Of a stretch of DNA of 64,000 nucleotides, positions 1-9,440 are shown one piece after another (position 1 is the first letter of the stretch; every line of letters starts with the position of its first letter). The stretch is from Anaerolineales bacterium (GTDB lineage Bacteria; Chloroflexota; Anaerolineae; Anaerolineales; Villigracilaceae). The stretch covers positions 62,001 through 126,000 of the forward strand of contig JACKAW010000008.1 of assembly GCA_020634885.1 (NCBI GenBank), in the 5' to 3' direction. The notes under the pieces are model-generated. The model did not search any database, was not told the origin of the DNA, and saw nothing but the letters and a program-made list of their open reading frames with translations. A program made the translations under genes and the position numbers.

Positions 1-305
1 CTGAGACGCAGTTAGATTGAGGTTTATCTCTTCCATAATAAAAAGGATTTCATCCACGAAGTTCTGACCGGTGCTTCGTGGAAAAAACAGATTTGTAATA
101 GGACGGCACGGATTTCACGGATTCTCACGGAAAAATCTTTAAAAATCCGTGCTCAACCGTGTAATCCGTCAAATCCGTGTACTTAAGAAACAGTCTCTAT
201 GGCAACTTTTTGCCTTGTTCTGCATCTGATACAATGAAAATCGTAATAAGAAGAGATGCCCCCGCGTCTCTGTGATAGACAAAATTAAACTATTGGCAGG
301 TAATG
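1..305. other. Intergenic region with two inverted repeats
   Basis: No credible gene is seen. CCACGAAG at 54-61 pairs with CTTCGTGG at 74-81; the run of A that follows would be a T tract on the minus strand, so this may terminate a minus-strand transcript. Positions 103-182 form a larger imperfect palindrome built from CACGGATT-type units, and its right arm (157-182) recurs exactly, in inverted orientation, at 47414-47439. A weak TACAAT -10 candidate lies at 230-235 ahead of the thioredoxin reductase gene. Confidence 0.6.
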
Positions 306-1253
306 ATGACTGAAAACAGACACGTAAAAGTATTGATCCTTGGAGCAGGTCCCGCCGGGCTTTCTGCCGCTTTGTACGCGGCACGCGCCGAACTCGAACC
401 CGTAGTCCTTACCGGAATGCAACTGGGCGGGCAGGCTGCTTTGACGCACCTTATTGAAAACTACCCGGGCTTTCCTGAAGGCGTGGGCGGCGCACAGCTT
501 GGCGAACTCTTCCAAAAGCAAGCCGAGCATTTTGGCGCCAAAGTGGAATTTGATATGGCGCACGAAGTGGACTTTTCCCAGCGACCATACAAAGTGACCA
601 CCGATACCGGCGAATACTTTGCCGATAGCGTCATCATCAGCACCGGCGCAAGCTCCGTCCACCTCAACGTCCCCGGCGAAGTGGAGTTGACCGGTCGCGG
701 CGTTTCGTACTGCGCCACTTGTGACGGCTGGTTCTTCAAAGATAAAAAAGTTGCCATTGTAGGCGGCGGCGACAGCGCCTTTGAAGAGGCTCTCTTCATT
801 ACTCGTTACGCCTCCTCTGTCACCCTCATTCACCGCCGCGAAGAATTCCGCGCCGGAGCCATCCTTCAAAAACGCGCCAACGAACACCCCAAAATGAACT
901 TCATTACCAACACCGTCATCACCGATATTGTCGGCGATGATAAATTGAAAACCCTCAAGCTCAAGAACGTGGTCACCGGCGCAGAAAGTGATTTTGAAAC
1001 CGACGGCTTGTTCATCTTCATCGGTCACACGCCCAATACTGAGATGTTCAAAGGCAAGCTCGCCATGAACGAACTCGGCTACCTTGATGTGAACGATAAA
1101 ATGGAAACCAGCGTCCCCGGTGTATTTGCAGCGGGGGAGGTGGCAGACTCTCACTTCAAACAGGTGGTCACCTCGGCGGGCATGGGCGCCGCGGCAGCGA
1201 TACAAGCCACCCGTTATCTCGAGTCTCTGGAAGAGGAAACAGCCGACAGTTAA
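306..1253 (+). CDS. trxB: Thioredoxin-disulfide reductase
   Basis: FAD- and NADPH-dependent flavoprotein of 315 residues, the usual size for low-molecular-weight thioredoxin reductase, which reduces thioredoxin in the cytoplasm. Visible motifs are the N-terminal FAD-binding GAGPAG, the redox-active CATC pair near residues 136-139, the NADPH-binding GGGDSA just after it, and a C-terminal FAD segment ending near GVFAAGEV. ATG codons stand at 303 and 306; GCAGG at 296-300 fits 306 better. An FAD-dependent relative using ferredoxin is possible, but the CATC motif and length favour TrxB. It is followed by a strong terminator, so it is probably monocistronic. Confidence 0.93.
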   Translation: MTENRHVKVLILGAGPAGLSAALYAARAELEPVVLTGMQLGGQAALTHLIENYPGFPEGVGGAQLGELFQKQAEHFGAKVEFDMAHEVDFSQRPYKVTTDTGEYFADSVIISTGASSVHLNVPGEVELTGRGVSYCATCDGWFFKDKKVAIVGGGDSAFEEALFITRYASSVTLIHRREEFRAGAILQKRANEHPKMNFITNTVITDIVGDDKLKTLKLKNVVTGAESDFETDGLFIFIGHTPNTEMFKGKLAMNELGYLDVNDKMETSVPGVFAAGEVADSHFKQVVTSAGMGAAAAIQATRYLESLEEETADS

Positions 1254-1343
1254 GAAAGAAGCGGATAAAGTGCCCCGCCTCGAACGTGGGGACGGTTGTA
1301 TCCATCCTTCGGGCAGGGTCTTTCATCCAAACCTTTATTTTCT

Positions 1344-1373
1344 AAAAGACCCGTTTTCGAGCGGGTCTTTTTC
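1344..1373 (+). terminator. Rho-independent terminator after trxB
   Basis: A perfect 10-bp stem (AAAAGACCCG at 1344-1353 with CGGGTCTTTT at 1362-1371) encloses an 8-nt loop and ends in a T run. Confidence 0.85.
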
Positions 1374-1423
1374 TATTAATCGGATAAGTCAAATTTTTCC
1401 CAAAGATGTGACATTTTGTACTT

Positions 1424-1450
1424 TTGAGAAGGGGCAAATTCAGCTAAAAT
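1424..1450 (+). promoter_or_regulatory. Candidate mdh promoter
   Basis: TAAAAT at 1445-1450 is a good -10 box. The -35 is imperfect: TTGAGA at 1424-1429 with a 15-bp spacer, or TTTTGA at 1422-1427 with 17 bp. The predicted transcript starts about 35 nt before the mdh start. Confidence 0.45.
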
Positions 1451-1472
1451 TAGCAAAAAACACGGCATTTGA

Positions 1473-2429
<957 letters not shown>

Positions 2430-2437
2430 GAATGATG

Positions 2438-2472
2438 CAAAGGTCGAAGGTCTGCAAGGCTTTCGACCTTTG
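2438..2472 (+). terminator. Intercistronic hairpin between mdh and citrate synthase
   Basis: An 11-bp perfect stem (CAAAGGTCGAA at 2438-2448 with TTCGACCTTTG at 2462-2472) lacks a T tract. It may be an inefficient terminator or an RNA-stabilising hairpin that allows read-through into the citrate synthase gene. Confidence 0.55.
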
Positions 2473-2498
2473 TTATGAAAAATCAAAAGGAGTCCGTC

Positions 2499-3815
2499 AT
2501 GATTCTGCACGATAAAATTTCAGAACAATTACCCGCCTGGCGTGAACGCATTCGAGCGCTTTCAAAGGAACATGGGGATGTTGTGGTTGATAAAGTGACC
2601 GTGGGACAGATCGTGGGCGGTATGCGCGACATCAAATCGCTGCTTACCGATGTCTCATTTGTTGATCCTGCTGAAGGCATTCGCTTTCGCGGTATGTCTA
2701 TTCCTGAGGTGTTGAAAGCCCTGCCCAAGGCAAAGGGCGGAAAGATGCCTTATGTGGGCGGTTTGTATTACCTCTTGATGATCGGTGAAGTGCCGACTGT
2801 CGAGCAAGCCCTTGCCGTAGAAGCAGAGTGGGAAGCCCGCGCCGAAATCCCTGATTACGTCTACAAGATGTTGAAGGATATGCCCAAAGACACCCACCCC
2901 ATGATTCTGTTCAACCTTGCGGTGATGTCTCTTGAACGCATTTCAACCTTTGCCCAGAAATATCAGGAAGGCATGAAGAAGGATGTCTACTGGGAAGCTG
3001 CCCTTGAAGACAGCCTCAACCTCACAGCCAAACTTCCGGTGATCGCGGCTTTCATTTACCGCTACAAGTATTTTGGCGAGAAGCGCAAACCCAGTTACAA
3101 CCCCAAGCTGGATTACGGCTCGAACTTTGCGCGCATGATGAAGGTTTCAGATAAGAAGGGCTACGCCGACCTTTCCCGCTTGTACTTCCTGCTGCACTCC
3201 GACCACGAATCTGGAAACGTTTCGGCTCATGCCACCCATTTGGTGGGTTCATCCCTTTCAGATGTGTACTTTGCCTTTTCTGCCGGTTTGAGCGGGCTTG
3301 CGGGTCCGTTGCATGGTTTGGCAAATCAGGAATGCCTTGGCTGGCTGCTAAACGTCCATAACCGTTTCAATGGTGTTCCTTCGCGTGACGACCTGTATAA
3401 GTTTGCGTGGGAAACCCTCGAAAGCGGAAAAGTGATCCCTGGCTATGGTCATGCAGTTTTGCGTGTGCCTGACCCACGCTTTACTGCACAGATGGACTTT
3501 GCCAAGAAACGCTTCCCCGATGATGACTTGGTGCGCCTTGCTGATATGGTCTTCGATGTGGTTCCCACCGTGTTGAAAGAACAGGGCAAAGCCAAGAACC
3601 CCGCCCCGAATGTTGATGCCATCAGCGGCACGCTCCAGCACTATTACGGTGTGCGCGAATTTGACTTCTACACCGTGTTGTTCGGTGTGGGTCGCGCCCT
3701 GGGTGTAACCGCCAACTATGTGTGGGCGCGCGCGCTCGGTATGCCCATCGAACGTCCGAAGTCGATGACGACAAAGATGCTCGAGGATATTGTAGAAAAA
3801 TCAAAAACTGCCTAA
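2499..3815 (+). CDS. gltA: Citrate synthase, mitochondrial-like type
   Basis: Condenses oxaloacetate and acetyl-CoA to citrate. At 438 residues it is close in length to eukaryotic mitochondrial enzymes. The central block reading SAHATHLVGSSLSDVY followed by GLAGPLHGLANQE closely resembles the mitochondrial enzyme rather than the E. coli GltA type. Catalytic residues are visible as the His of GPLHGLANQ, the His of IPGYGHAVLR and the Asp of REFDFYTV. An upstream in-frame ATG at 2475 would add eight residues, but AAGGAG at 2487-2492 sits six bases before the ATG at 2499, which decides the start. It follows mdh and ends at a strong terminator. Confidence 0.93.
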   Translation: MILHDKISEQLPAWRERIRALSKEHGDVVVDKVTVGQIVGGMRDIKSLLTDVSFVDPAEGIRFRGMSIPEVLKALPKAKGGKMPYVGGLYYLLMIGEVPTVEQALAVEAEWEARAEIPDYVYKMLKDMPKDTHPMILFNLAVMSLERISTFAQKYQEGMKKDVYWEAALEDSLNLTAKLPVIAAFIYRYKYFGEKRKPSYNPKLDYGSNFARMMKVSDKKGYADLSRLYFLLHSDHESGNVSAHATHLVGSSLSDVYFAFSAGLSGLAGPLHGLANQECLGWLLNVHNRFNGVPSRDDLYKFAWETLESGKVIPGYGHAVLRVPDPRFTAQMDFAKKRFPDDDLVRLADMVFDVVPTVLKEQGKAKNPAPNVDAISGTLQHYYGVREFDFYTVLFGVGRALGVTANYVWARALGMPIERPKSMTTKMLEDIVEKSKTA

Positions 3816-3825
3816 CTCAAAAGAT

Positions 3826-3857
3826 ACGGACGGAGGAAACTCCGTCCGTTATTTTTT
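3826..3857 (+). terminator. Rho-independent terminator after citrate synthase
   Basis: A 10-bp perfect stem (ACGGACGGAG at 3826-3835, CTCCGTCCGT at 3840-3849) is closed by a GAAA tetraloop and followed by TATTTTTT. Confidence 0.93.
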
Positions 3858-3883
3858 AACCAGTTGTGAAAGGATGATATACC

Positions 3884-4018
3884 ATGTCTCAACACCCTTC
3901 AGGTAAAAAGAAAATATCAATGAGCGAAGATTGGCTCTCGGTCTTGCTGGCATTTTTGCTGCTTTTGCTTTCGGTGCTTGGCATACTCGGTGAGACAGGC
4001 ATTCAAATTAAGTTCTAG
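3884..4018 (+). CDS. 44-residue single-span membrane microprotein
   Basis: Short reading frame beginning MSQHPSGKKKISMSEDWLS, followed by an uninterrupted hydrophobic stretch of about 18 residues rich in Leu and ending GETGIQIKF. It has the look of a genuine microprotein: a basic N-terminus, one membrane span of about residues 18-36, and AAGGA at 3870-3874 with suitable spacing. Its TAG stop (4016-4018) overlaps AGGAG at 4017-4021, which is the ribosome-binding site of the next gene, so the two are probably translationally coupled. The function is unknown; I infer a subunit or regulator of the YeiH-family transporter that follows. Confidence 0.75.
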   Translation: MSQHPSGKKKISMSEDWLSVLLAFLLLLLSVLGILGETGIQIKF

Positions 4019-4028
4019 GAGTTGGAGA

Positions 4029-5111
4029 ATGAACACAGAAACCAATCCTCAAAATATGTCAAAAAAAATGGGTTTTGCGGCGGGGATGCTAACCACTTTT
4101 GTTCTGGCGTACGCCGCATGGCTGGTAAGTAATCAAGTGTACGGAATGAAACTTCCATTTGGAATTCCCGGCAAGGTGTTGGAGTACCCATTGTGGGGGG
4201 CGTTAATTGGCATGGCAGGAAACGCTTTGCTTAAATTAACCGGCAGGCACGAAATCATCCAAAATGGGATCCGCACAGAATTATTTCTCAAGATCGGTCT
4301 GATCCTGCTTGGGGCGGGCATCAGTTTTAAGACCGTTCTCACGGCGGCAGGCGGGGCGGCTTTGCAGGGGATGGTGATGATCACCAGTGTGTTCTTCTTT
4401 GGCTGGTGGCTTTCGGGTAAGTTTAAATTGGATGACAAGCTGAGAGCGGTCATGTCTACAGCGTTGGCGGTGTGCGGCGTTTCGGCGGCGATTGCGGCGG
4501 CTGGGTCTGTGCTTGCCAAAAAAGAACAGGTGACCTATGTGACCACACTTGTCATTATCACGGCTTTGCCGTTAATGGTAATTGCCCCCTTGCTTGCAGG
4601 GGCGATGAACCTTCCGCAAGAGGTGGCGGGGGCGTGGTTTGGCGGCAACATTGACACAACTGCCGCGGTGGTAGGAGCAGGCACAATATACGGAGAAGAA
4701 GCGCAGGCAATTGCATCCATTGTGAAGGCAACTCAGAACGCATTCATTGGATTGGTCTCATTTTTGCTGGCGTTCTATTTTGTGGTGGTTGTGGAGCGAA
4801 AACCCGAAGAGCGTCCAAGCATCGGTTTGATCTGGGAGCGTTTTCCAAAATTTGTGCTTGGCTTTGTACTTGCTTCGGTTTTTTACACACTGGGCTGGGT
4901 GGATGGCGGTAAGGGTAGCGTCATTGAGGCGATCAAAAATTGGGCGTTCATGCTGGCATTTGTAAGCATGGGCTTGGAGTTTTCCACGGCGGAATTACGC
5001 AAAATGGGCTGGGCGCCTGTCATTGTTTATTTGCTGGTGACTGTTTTCAATACAGTTCTTGCGTTGGGTGTTGCGTGGTTGATCTTTGGGGTATGGATGC
5101 CGATTAAATAA
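4029..5111 (+). CDS. YeiH/UPF0324-family putative sulfate exporter
   Basis: Integral membrane protein of 360 residues with about ten hydrophobic spans, matching the PF03601 family annotated as putative sulfate exporters. Family-like segments include the glycine-rich LGAGISFKTVL near residue 95, a GVSAAIAAAGSVL segment, WFGGNIDTTAAVVGAG, and a C-terminal SMGLEFSTAELRKMG. A longer frame from 3978 overlaps the microprotein and has no ribosome-binding site, whereas AGGAG at 4017-4021 fits the ATG at 4029. The transported substrate has not been firmly established for most members, so 'sulfate exporter' is only a family label. Confidence 0.85.
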   Translation: MNTETNPQNMSKKMGFAAGMLTTFVLAYAAWLVSNQVYGMKLPFGIPGKVLEYPLWGALIGMAGNALLKLTGRHEIIQNGIRTELFLKIGLILLGAGISFKTVLTAAGGAALQGMVMITSVFFFGWWLSGKFKLDDKLRAVMSTALAVCGVSAAIAAAGSVLAKKEQVTYVTTLVIITALPLMVIAPLLAGAMNLPQEVAGAWFGGNIDTTAAVVGAGTIYGEEAQAIASIVKATQNAFIGLVSFLLAFYFVVVVERKPEERPSIGLIWERFPKFVLGFVLASVFYTLGWVDGGKGSVIEAIKNWAFMLAFVSMGLEFSTAELRKMGWAPVIVYLLVTVFNTVLALGVAWLIFGVWMPIK

Positions 5112-5160
5112 AAACAATGGAAGGCAGACCATTGAGCGCGGTCGGTCTTCCATTGTTTTT
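5111..5160. terminator. Bidirectional terminator between convergent genes
   Basis: AAAACAATGGAAG at 5111-5123 pairs with CTTCCATTGTTTT at 5147-5159. Runs of A and T at the two ends let it serve the transporter gene (plus) and the kinase-like gene (minus). Confidence 0.8.
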
Positions 5161-5204
5161 GGTTGCGTCGTTTTATGTAATCAGGCTGTGTAAGACATTA
5201 GTTT

Positions 5205-5777
5205 TTAGCTTGTGGAAGTTTCGTATAGTGTGAGAACTTGATTAACCGATTCTTCGATTGTTTCATTCGATGTGTCCAACATCAGCCAACCTTGTGCCTT
5301 TAGCGTAGCTTCTTGCTTGTCCAGATCCGCATATACGCTTCGGATGCCATCATCCATATGATCCCGAAATTCTGATGGAGGTTGACGGGCATGGTTGCGT
5401 GCCAGGACGGTGGGTAGTGTTGGTTTAAGAAGAATAGGGAGAATATTAGACCTGTTTATTAGTGTAGCGTACTCTTGCAATTGCGAATATGGATCCCAAA
5501 AGTCATCAATTGCTACCAAAAAATCAGCTTCTTGATAGCGCAATGCCATGTCAGTTGCGGTTTGGCGGGCAAGTTTAAGTTGCAGAGTTAATTCTGGTGT
5601 CCAATCTGGTCCTGGGTGGATGACACCGCCTTGTACCATTGTCCGAAGATCATCGACTGGAATGTGTACACCTTTTTTGCTTCGCTCTGCAATCACCCGC
5701 GAGATGGTGCTTTTCCCTGAAGCTGGAGCTCCAATAACCAGGAGTATTTTTTGCATTTGAGGTATCTTCCCTTTCAT
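5205..5777 (-). CDS. P-loop kinase-like ATPase (AAA_33 type)
   Basis: Small ATP-binding protein of 190 residues. The Walker A motif GAPASGKST lies near residues 16-24, and a loose Walker B (DFLVAIDDFW) about 70 residues later. The fold resembles AAA_33 small-molecule kinases such as chloramphenicol phosphotransferase, shikimate kinase-like proteins or zeta-type kinases. The substrate cannot be read from the sequence. An internal ATG at 5756 (MQKILLVIGAP) starts immediately before the first beta strand and could be the true start; neither site has a strong Shine-Dalgarno. The gene starts 7 bp after the stop of oligopeptidase B and is probably co-transcribed with it. Confidence 0.7.
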   Translation of the reverse strand: MKGKIPQMQKILLVIGAPASGKSTISRVIAERSKKGVHIPVDDLRTMVQGGVIHPGPDWTPELTLQLKLARQTATDMALRYQEADFLVAIDDFWDPYSQLQEYATLINRSNILPILLKPTLPTVLARNHARQPPSEFRDHMDDGIRSVYADLDKQEATLKAQGWLMLDTSNETIEESVNQVLTLYETSTS

Positions 5778-5784
5778 TACACTC

Positions 5785-7860
5785 TTACGCTTTCACGCCT
5801 AATCTATCAAAAAGGAAGGCGTAATCGAGAGCGATCTCTTTGATATAGTCGAAGCGTCCGCTTGCCCCAGCATGACCAGAAGCATAGTTAACGTAGAAAA
5901 TGACCAAATTGTCATCTGTCTTTAACTCGCGTAACTTGGCGGTAAATTTGGCGGGCTCCCAAAATGCCACGCGCGGGTCATTCATCCCTGTAGTGATGAG
6001 CATGTTGGGATAAGCTGTTTGGCGCAGGTTATCGTATGGGGAATAAGAAAGCATATAGTCGAACATATTCTTGTCATCGGGGTGTCCCCATTGGGTGTAT
6101 TCCGATGTAGTCAGTGGAATAGTGGGGTCGTCCATGGTGGTGACTACATCCATAAACGGTACTTTTGCAATAACAGCTTTAAATAGGTCGGGGCGCATGG
6201 TGGTACAGGCGCCGACAAGCAAACCGCCTGCTGAACCGCCCTGAATGGCAAGTTTATCTTTGGCAACATACCCATCTTTGATGAGATGCTCGCCACAGGC
6301 AATGAAGTCGGTAAAGGTGTTCTTCTTGAATTCCATTTTGCCGTGGTTGTACCAGTCGCGCCCCATATCGTACCCGCCGCGAATGTGAGCGATGATGTAC
6401 ACAAATCCACGGTCGATCAGGCTGAAGCGATTCGCATCAAAATACGGGTCAATGGTTGCGCCGTACGAGCCGTACCCATACATCAAGGCGGGGTTGGTTC
6501 CATCCTTCTTTTGCATATCTTTGCGATAGGCAATCGTCATTGGCACTTGAGTACCATCCGCCGCTGTGGCGTGGATGCGTTCCAGCGCGTATTGGGTCTT
6601 GTCAAAGCCGCTGGGGATGGCATCCACTTTTTGAATATCCCACTCTCCGGTTTCCAAATTGACATCGGCAATGGTGGATGGCGTAATGAGCGAGGAATAA
6701 CGCAAGCGCAAATACTTTGATTTGAAATCAGAGTTATGTTCAGGGTACACACTGTACGAAGCATCTGGAAACTCAACGTAGTGGACGTTGCTTTTTCCAT
6801 CGGGGCTGCTGATACGGTATTGCCTTAATCCGCTCTTGCGCTCATGTACCACAATGAAGTTTTCAAACATTTCTACGCCTTCTACAAGTACGTCTGTGCG
6901 ATGGGGGAGAACATCCACCCAGTTTTCTTTTCCTGTGGCGGTATCTGGCGTGGCGCTTAGTTTGAAGTTTTTGGCATTTTCATTGTTAACGATGAAGAAC
7001 TTGTCTGTATGATGTACGACATGATATTCAAGCCCTTCCACGCGGGGTTGAAACACCTTTAATTCGCTCGTTGGGTCATTCGCATCCATAAAGCGGATTT
7101 CCTTGGTGTTGGTGCTCATGTGGTAACTCATGATGAATTTTTCATCACGAGACTTATAACAAAAGAGATGATACTCTTCGTCCTCTTCATGGACGAGCAG
7201 AACATCCGTTTTCGGGTCAGTGCCGACTGTATGGCTGAATAACTTGTCGGGGCGTAGAGAAGGATCAAGGGTAATGTAAAAAACCGTCCGGCTATCATTC
7301 GCCCATTCAATGCCGGTTCGCTCATATGCGCTTGCGAGGGTGTTGCCAATTTTTTCAGAGTAGTGTTCGCCTGTGGTCAGGTTTTTGAAATGCAGTGTAT
7401 AAACTTCATTGCCTTCAAGATCAAGCATATAAGCGAGGATTGTGCCATCAGGGCTGGCTTGAATTCCGCTGATATCGCAAAACGACTGCCCCTCTGCCAG
7501 CTTGTTTTGATCCAAAATGATTTCTTCAGGCGCGGTCAAACTTTCTTTCCTGCGGCAAAAAATAGGATATTGCTTCCCTGTCTCGAACCGCTCGTAGTAG
7601 AAAAAATCGCCTCGTTTCTCAGGGACAGTTGTATCCTCCTCCTTGATCCTTGCCCGCATCTCAGAGTAGAGCTTCTCTTGAAGCGGTCTGGTGTGCTGCA
7701 TCATTTCTTCGAGATAGTCACTTTCAGAATGAAGGTATTTCATTGTTTCGGGATCGTTGCGGTCACGCAGCCAATAGTAATCATCAATGCGGGTTATCCC
7801 GTGTTTTGTCAATTCTTGGGGACGTTTGGGGGCGGCAGGTGCATTTTTTGTAGTGGACAT
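5785..7860 (-). CDS. ptrB: Oligopeptidase B (S9A prolyl oligopeptidase family)
   Basis: Serine peptidase of 691 residues that cleaves short peptides after basic residues in the cytoplasm. The N-terminal half should form the beta-propeller that restricts access, and opens with the family block DDYYWLRDRNDPE. The C-terminal alpha/beta-hydrolase domain shows the nucleophile serine in QGGSAGGLL, the acidic residue in GMNDPRVAFWEPAKF and the histidine in YASGHAGASGRFD. The oxyanion-region segment IAHIRGGYDMGRDWY is typical of oligopeptidase B. No signal peptide is seen. GAGGAA is correctly spaced before the ATG at 7860. Confidence 0.92.
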   Translation of the reverse strand: MSTTKNAPAAPKRPQELTKHGITRIDDYYWLRDRNDPETMKYLHSESDYLEEMMQHTRPLQEKLYSEMRARIKEEDTTVPEKRGDFFYYERFETGKQYPIFCRRKESLTAPEEIILDQNKLAEGQSFCDISGIQASPDGTILAYMLDLEGNEVYTLHFKNLTTGEHYSEKIGNTLASAYERTGIEWANDSRTVFYITLDPSLRPDKLFSHTVGTDPKTDVLLVHEEDEEYHLFCYKSRDEKFIMSYHMSTNTKEIRFMDANDPTSELKVFQPRVEGLEYHVVHHTDKFFIVNNENAKNFKLSATPDTATGKENWVDVLPHRTDVLVEGVEMFENFIVVHERKSGLRQYRISSPDGKSNVHYVEFPDASYSVYPEHNSDFKSKYLRLRYSSLITPSTIADVNLETGEWDIQKVDAIPSGFDKTQYALERIHATAADGTQVPMTIAYRKDMQKKDGTNPALMYGYGSYGATIDPYFDANRFSLIDRGFVYIIAHIRGGYDMGRDWYNHGKMEFKKNTFTDFIACGEHLIKDGYVAKDKLAIQGGSAGGLLVGACTTMRPDLFKAVIAKVPFMDVVTTMDDPTIPLTTSEYTQWGHPDDKNMFDYMLSYSPYDNLRQTAYPNMLITTGMNDPRVAFWEPAKFTAKLRELKTDDNLVIFYVNYASGHAGASGRFDYIKEIALDYAFLFDRLGVKA

Positions 7861-8029
7861 AACTATTCCTCATGGTGTTTCTTGGAAATGGAAAATCACC
7901 ACACTCAATGGATTTGAGTGATCGCTTAATTGATTTGACCATTAATGAAAATCTGTGGATTTCTTGAATGGTAGCTATTTTCTACCAACAGCAATGATTA
8001 TATCTCACTCCTTATTTTGCCAAACCTTG

Positions 8030-8035
8030 TATAAT
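8030..8035 (+). promoter_or_regulatory. -10 box for the small protein at 8045
   Basis: TATAAT ends nine bases before the ATG at 8045, so the transcript would start within a few bases of the start codon. No clear -35 box or Shine-Dalgarno sequence is visible. Confidence 0.5.
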
Positions 8036-8044
8036 CAGCAGACG

Positions 8045-8341
8045 ATGACGTCTTTTATCCATTTATTTCAAAAACCTTCTGTTACCGACAAGCTGAAATT
8101 CTTTACGAATTTATTTGAAGCCAGCGAAGTAAATGCAGATATTGCATTGGCTTTGTTAAAAGTCATTCACAAAGAACTCGGGAATGAACAGACCCGCGAC
8201 CGCGCAGCGTATAAGCGATATGCCGAAACGATTGAGGCGCTCCGTTTTCACGAATCTGAAATGCTGCAACAGGTCGTGGAGACCTGGAATAAAGGGCGTG
8301 CTCAAGACCCTGAGTGGTTAGCCAATGGCATCATAAAATAG
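8045..8341 (+). CDS. Small helical protein of unknown function
   Basis: I do not recognise this 98-residue protein. It opens MTSFIHLFQKPSVTDKLKFF and appears all-helical, charged and soluble, with no cysteines, signal peptide or membrane span. A longer frame from 7955 exists, but its extra 30 residues look like translated upstream DNA and contain the TATAAT promoter box, so the ATG at 8045 is preferred. The gene is followed by the deoC operon, which has its own promoter. Confidence 0.6.
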   Translation: MTSFIHLFQKPSVTDKLKFFTNLFEASEVNADIALALLKVIHKELGNEQTRDRAAYKRYAETIEALRFHESEMLQQVVETWNKGRAQDPEWLANGIIK

Positions 8342-8438
8342 CCCAAGTATTGTTTTTTGGAGAGCGTTCTTAAGTTCTTAAGTCAAAGGTTGCAGAAGAA
8401 TATCTGTGACCTTTTTATTTTCACAACTTCTTTCACTG

Positions 8439-8444
8439 TATAAT
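8439..8444 (+). promoter_or_regulatory. -10 box of the deoC operon
   Basis: TATAAT at 8439-8444 lies 36 bases before the deoC start. It is preceded by TG, as is the TATAAT at 8030. Upstream TTTTCA at 8418-8423 is a poor -35 with a 15-bp spacer. An AAAGG-type ribosome site precedes the ATG at 8481. Confidence 0.5.
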
Positions 8445-8480
8445 GGATTTGTACGACAACTTTGAAAAAAGGTTCAACTT

Positions 8481-9440
8481 ATGACTTCAAATCACACTCG
8501 TAACCCCGGCACGCCCCTCGACCTTGATTGGGTGATGGGCGCGCACATCAATAAAAGCGCAGTGGAACGACGCACAGCCACGCTGACCGGTCGCCGCACC
8601 GTGAAAAAGGACTGGCAGGCGGCATGGCTTTTACGCGCCGTCACCTGCATTGACCTGACCACCCTCGCTGGCGATGATACGCCCGGGCGCGTGAATCGTC
8701 TGTGTGCGAAAGCTAAACAACCGATTCGCCCCGACATGCTTGAAAAACTTGGATTGAACGGTGAGCAGATTCAAGTGGGGGCTGTCTGCGTCTATCCTAA
8801 CCGTGTGGCGGATGCAGTTCACGCGCTTCAAGGTTCTGGAATTCCAGTTGCCTCTGTTGCGACAGGTTTTCCTGCGGGACAGACTCCTCTGCCACAGCGT
8901 ATCGCAGAGATCGAGCAAGCCGTGGAGGCAGGCGCAAAAGAAATTGACGTGGTCATCGCCCGCAATTATGTATTGACGGGGGACTGGCAGGCGATGTACG
9001 ACGAACTGCAACAATTCCGCAAAGCCTGCGGTGACGCGCACATGAAGACCATTTTGGCAACGGGCGAACTTGGCACACTCAAGAATATTTACCAAGCCAG
9101 TTTAGTTTCCATGATGGCAGGCTCGGACTTTATCAAGACTTCCACGGGAAAAGAGCCAACCAATGCAACTCTCGAAGTCAGCCTTGTGATGATCCGCGCC
9201 CTGCGAGATTATCTCGACCGCTTCGGCTACAAAGTTGGATTCAAGCCCGCGGGCGGAATCAGCTCCGCAAAGCAGGCGCTGGCGTGGCAGTCGCTGATGA
9301 AGGAAGAACTCGGCGACGAGTGGCTGAAGAATGACCTCTTCCGCTTTGGCGCAAGCAGTCTGTTGACCGATATCGAGCGGCAGTTGTATCACTATATTAC
9401 GGGTCACTACGCCGCGAAACATCACATGCCGATGGGATGA
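8481..9440 (+). CDS. deoC: Deoxyribose-phosphate aldolase, long DERA type
   Basis: Cleaves 2-deoxyribose 5-phosphate to glyceraldehyde 3-phosphate and acetaldehyde. At 319 residues it is far longer than the common 220-260 residue bacterial DeoC and close to the human DERA length. The Schiff-base lysine is K219 in DFIKTSTGK, the second catalytic lysine is K255 in VGFKPAGGIS, and the proton-relay aspartate is in KEIDVVI near residue 156. The extra length is an N-terminal extension of about 50 residues. It overlaps the next gene by ATGA. The downstream aldehyde dehydrogenase offers an obvious way to remove acetaldehyde. Confidence 0.92.
   Translation: MTSNHTRNPGTPLDLDWVMGAHINKSAVERRTATLTGRRTVKKDWQAAWLLRAVTCIDLTTLAGDDTPGRVNRLCAKAKQPIRPDMLEKLGLNGEQIQVGAVCVYPNRVADAVHALQGSGIPVASVATGFPAGQTPLPQRIAEIEQAVEAGAKEIDVVIARNYVLTGDWQAMYDELQQFRKACGDAHMKTILATGELGTLKNIYQASLVSMMAGSDFIKTSTGKEPTNATLEVSLVMIRALRDYLDRFGYKVGFKPAGGISSAKQALAWQSLMKEELGDEWLKNDLFRFGASSLLTDIERQLYHYITGHYAAKHHMPMG

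Noticed and set aside
285..1205. Long minus-strand open frame opposite trxB
   Set aside because: No family motifs; it is the shadow of the thioredoxin reductase gene, whose motifs are complete.
3978..4028. N-terminal extension of the YeiH-family protein from 3978
   Set aside because: It overlaps the microprotein gene in another frame and has no ribosome-binding site; AGGAG before 4029 fits.
7955..8044. Extended start of the small protein at 8045
   Set aside because: The extra codons include the TATAAT promoter box.
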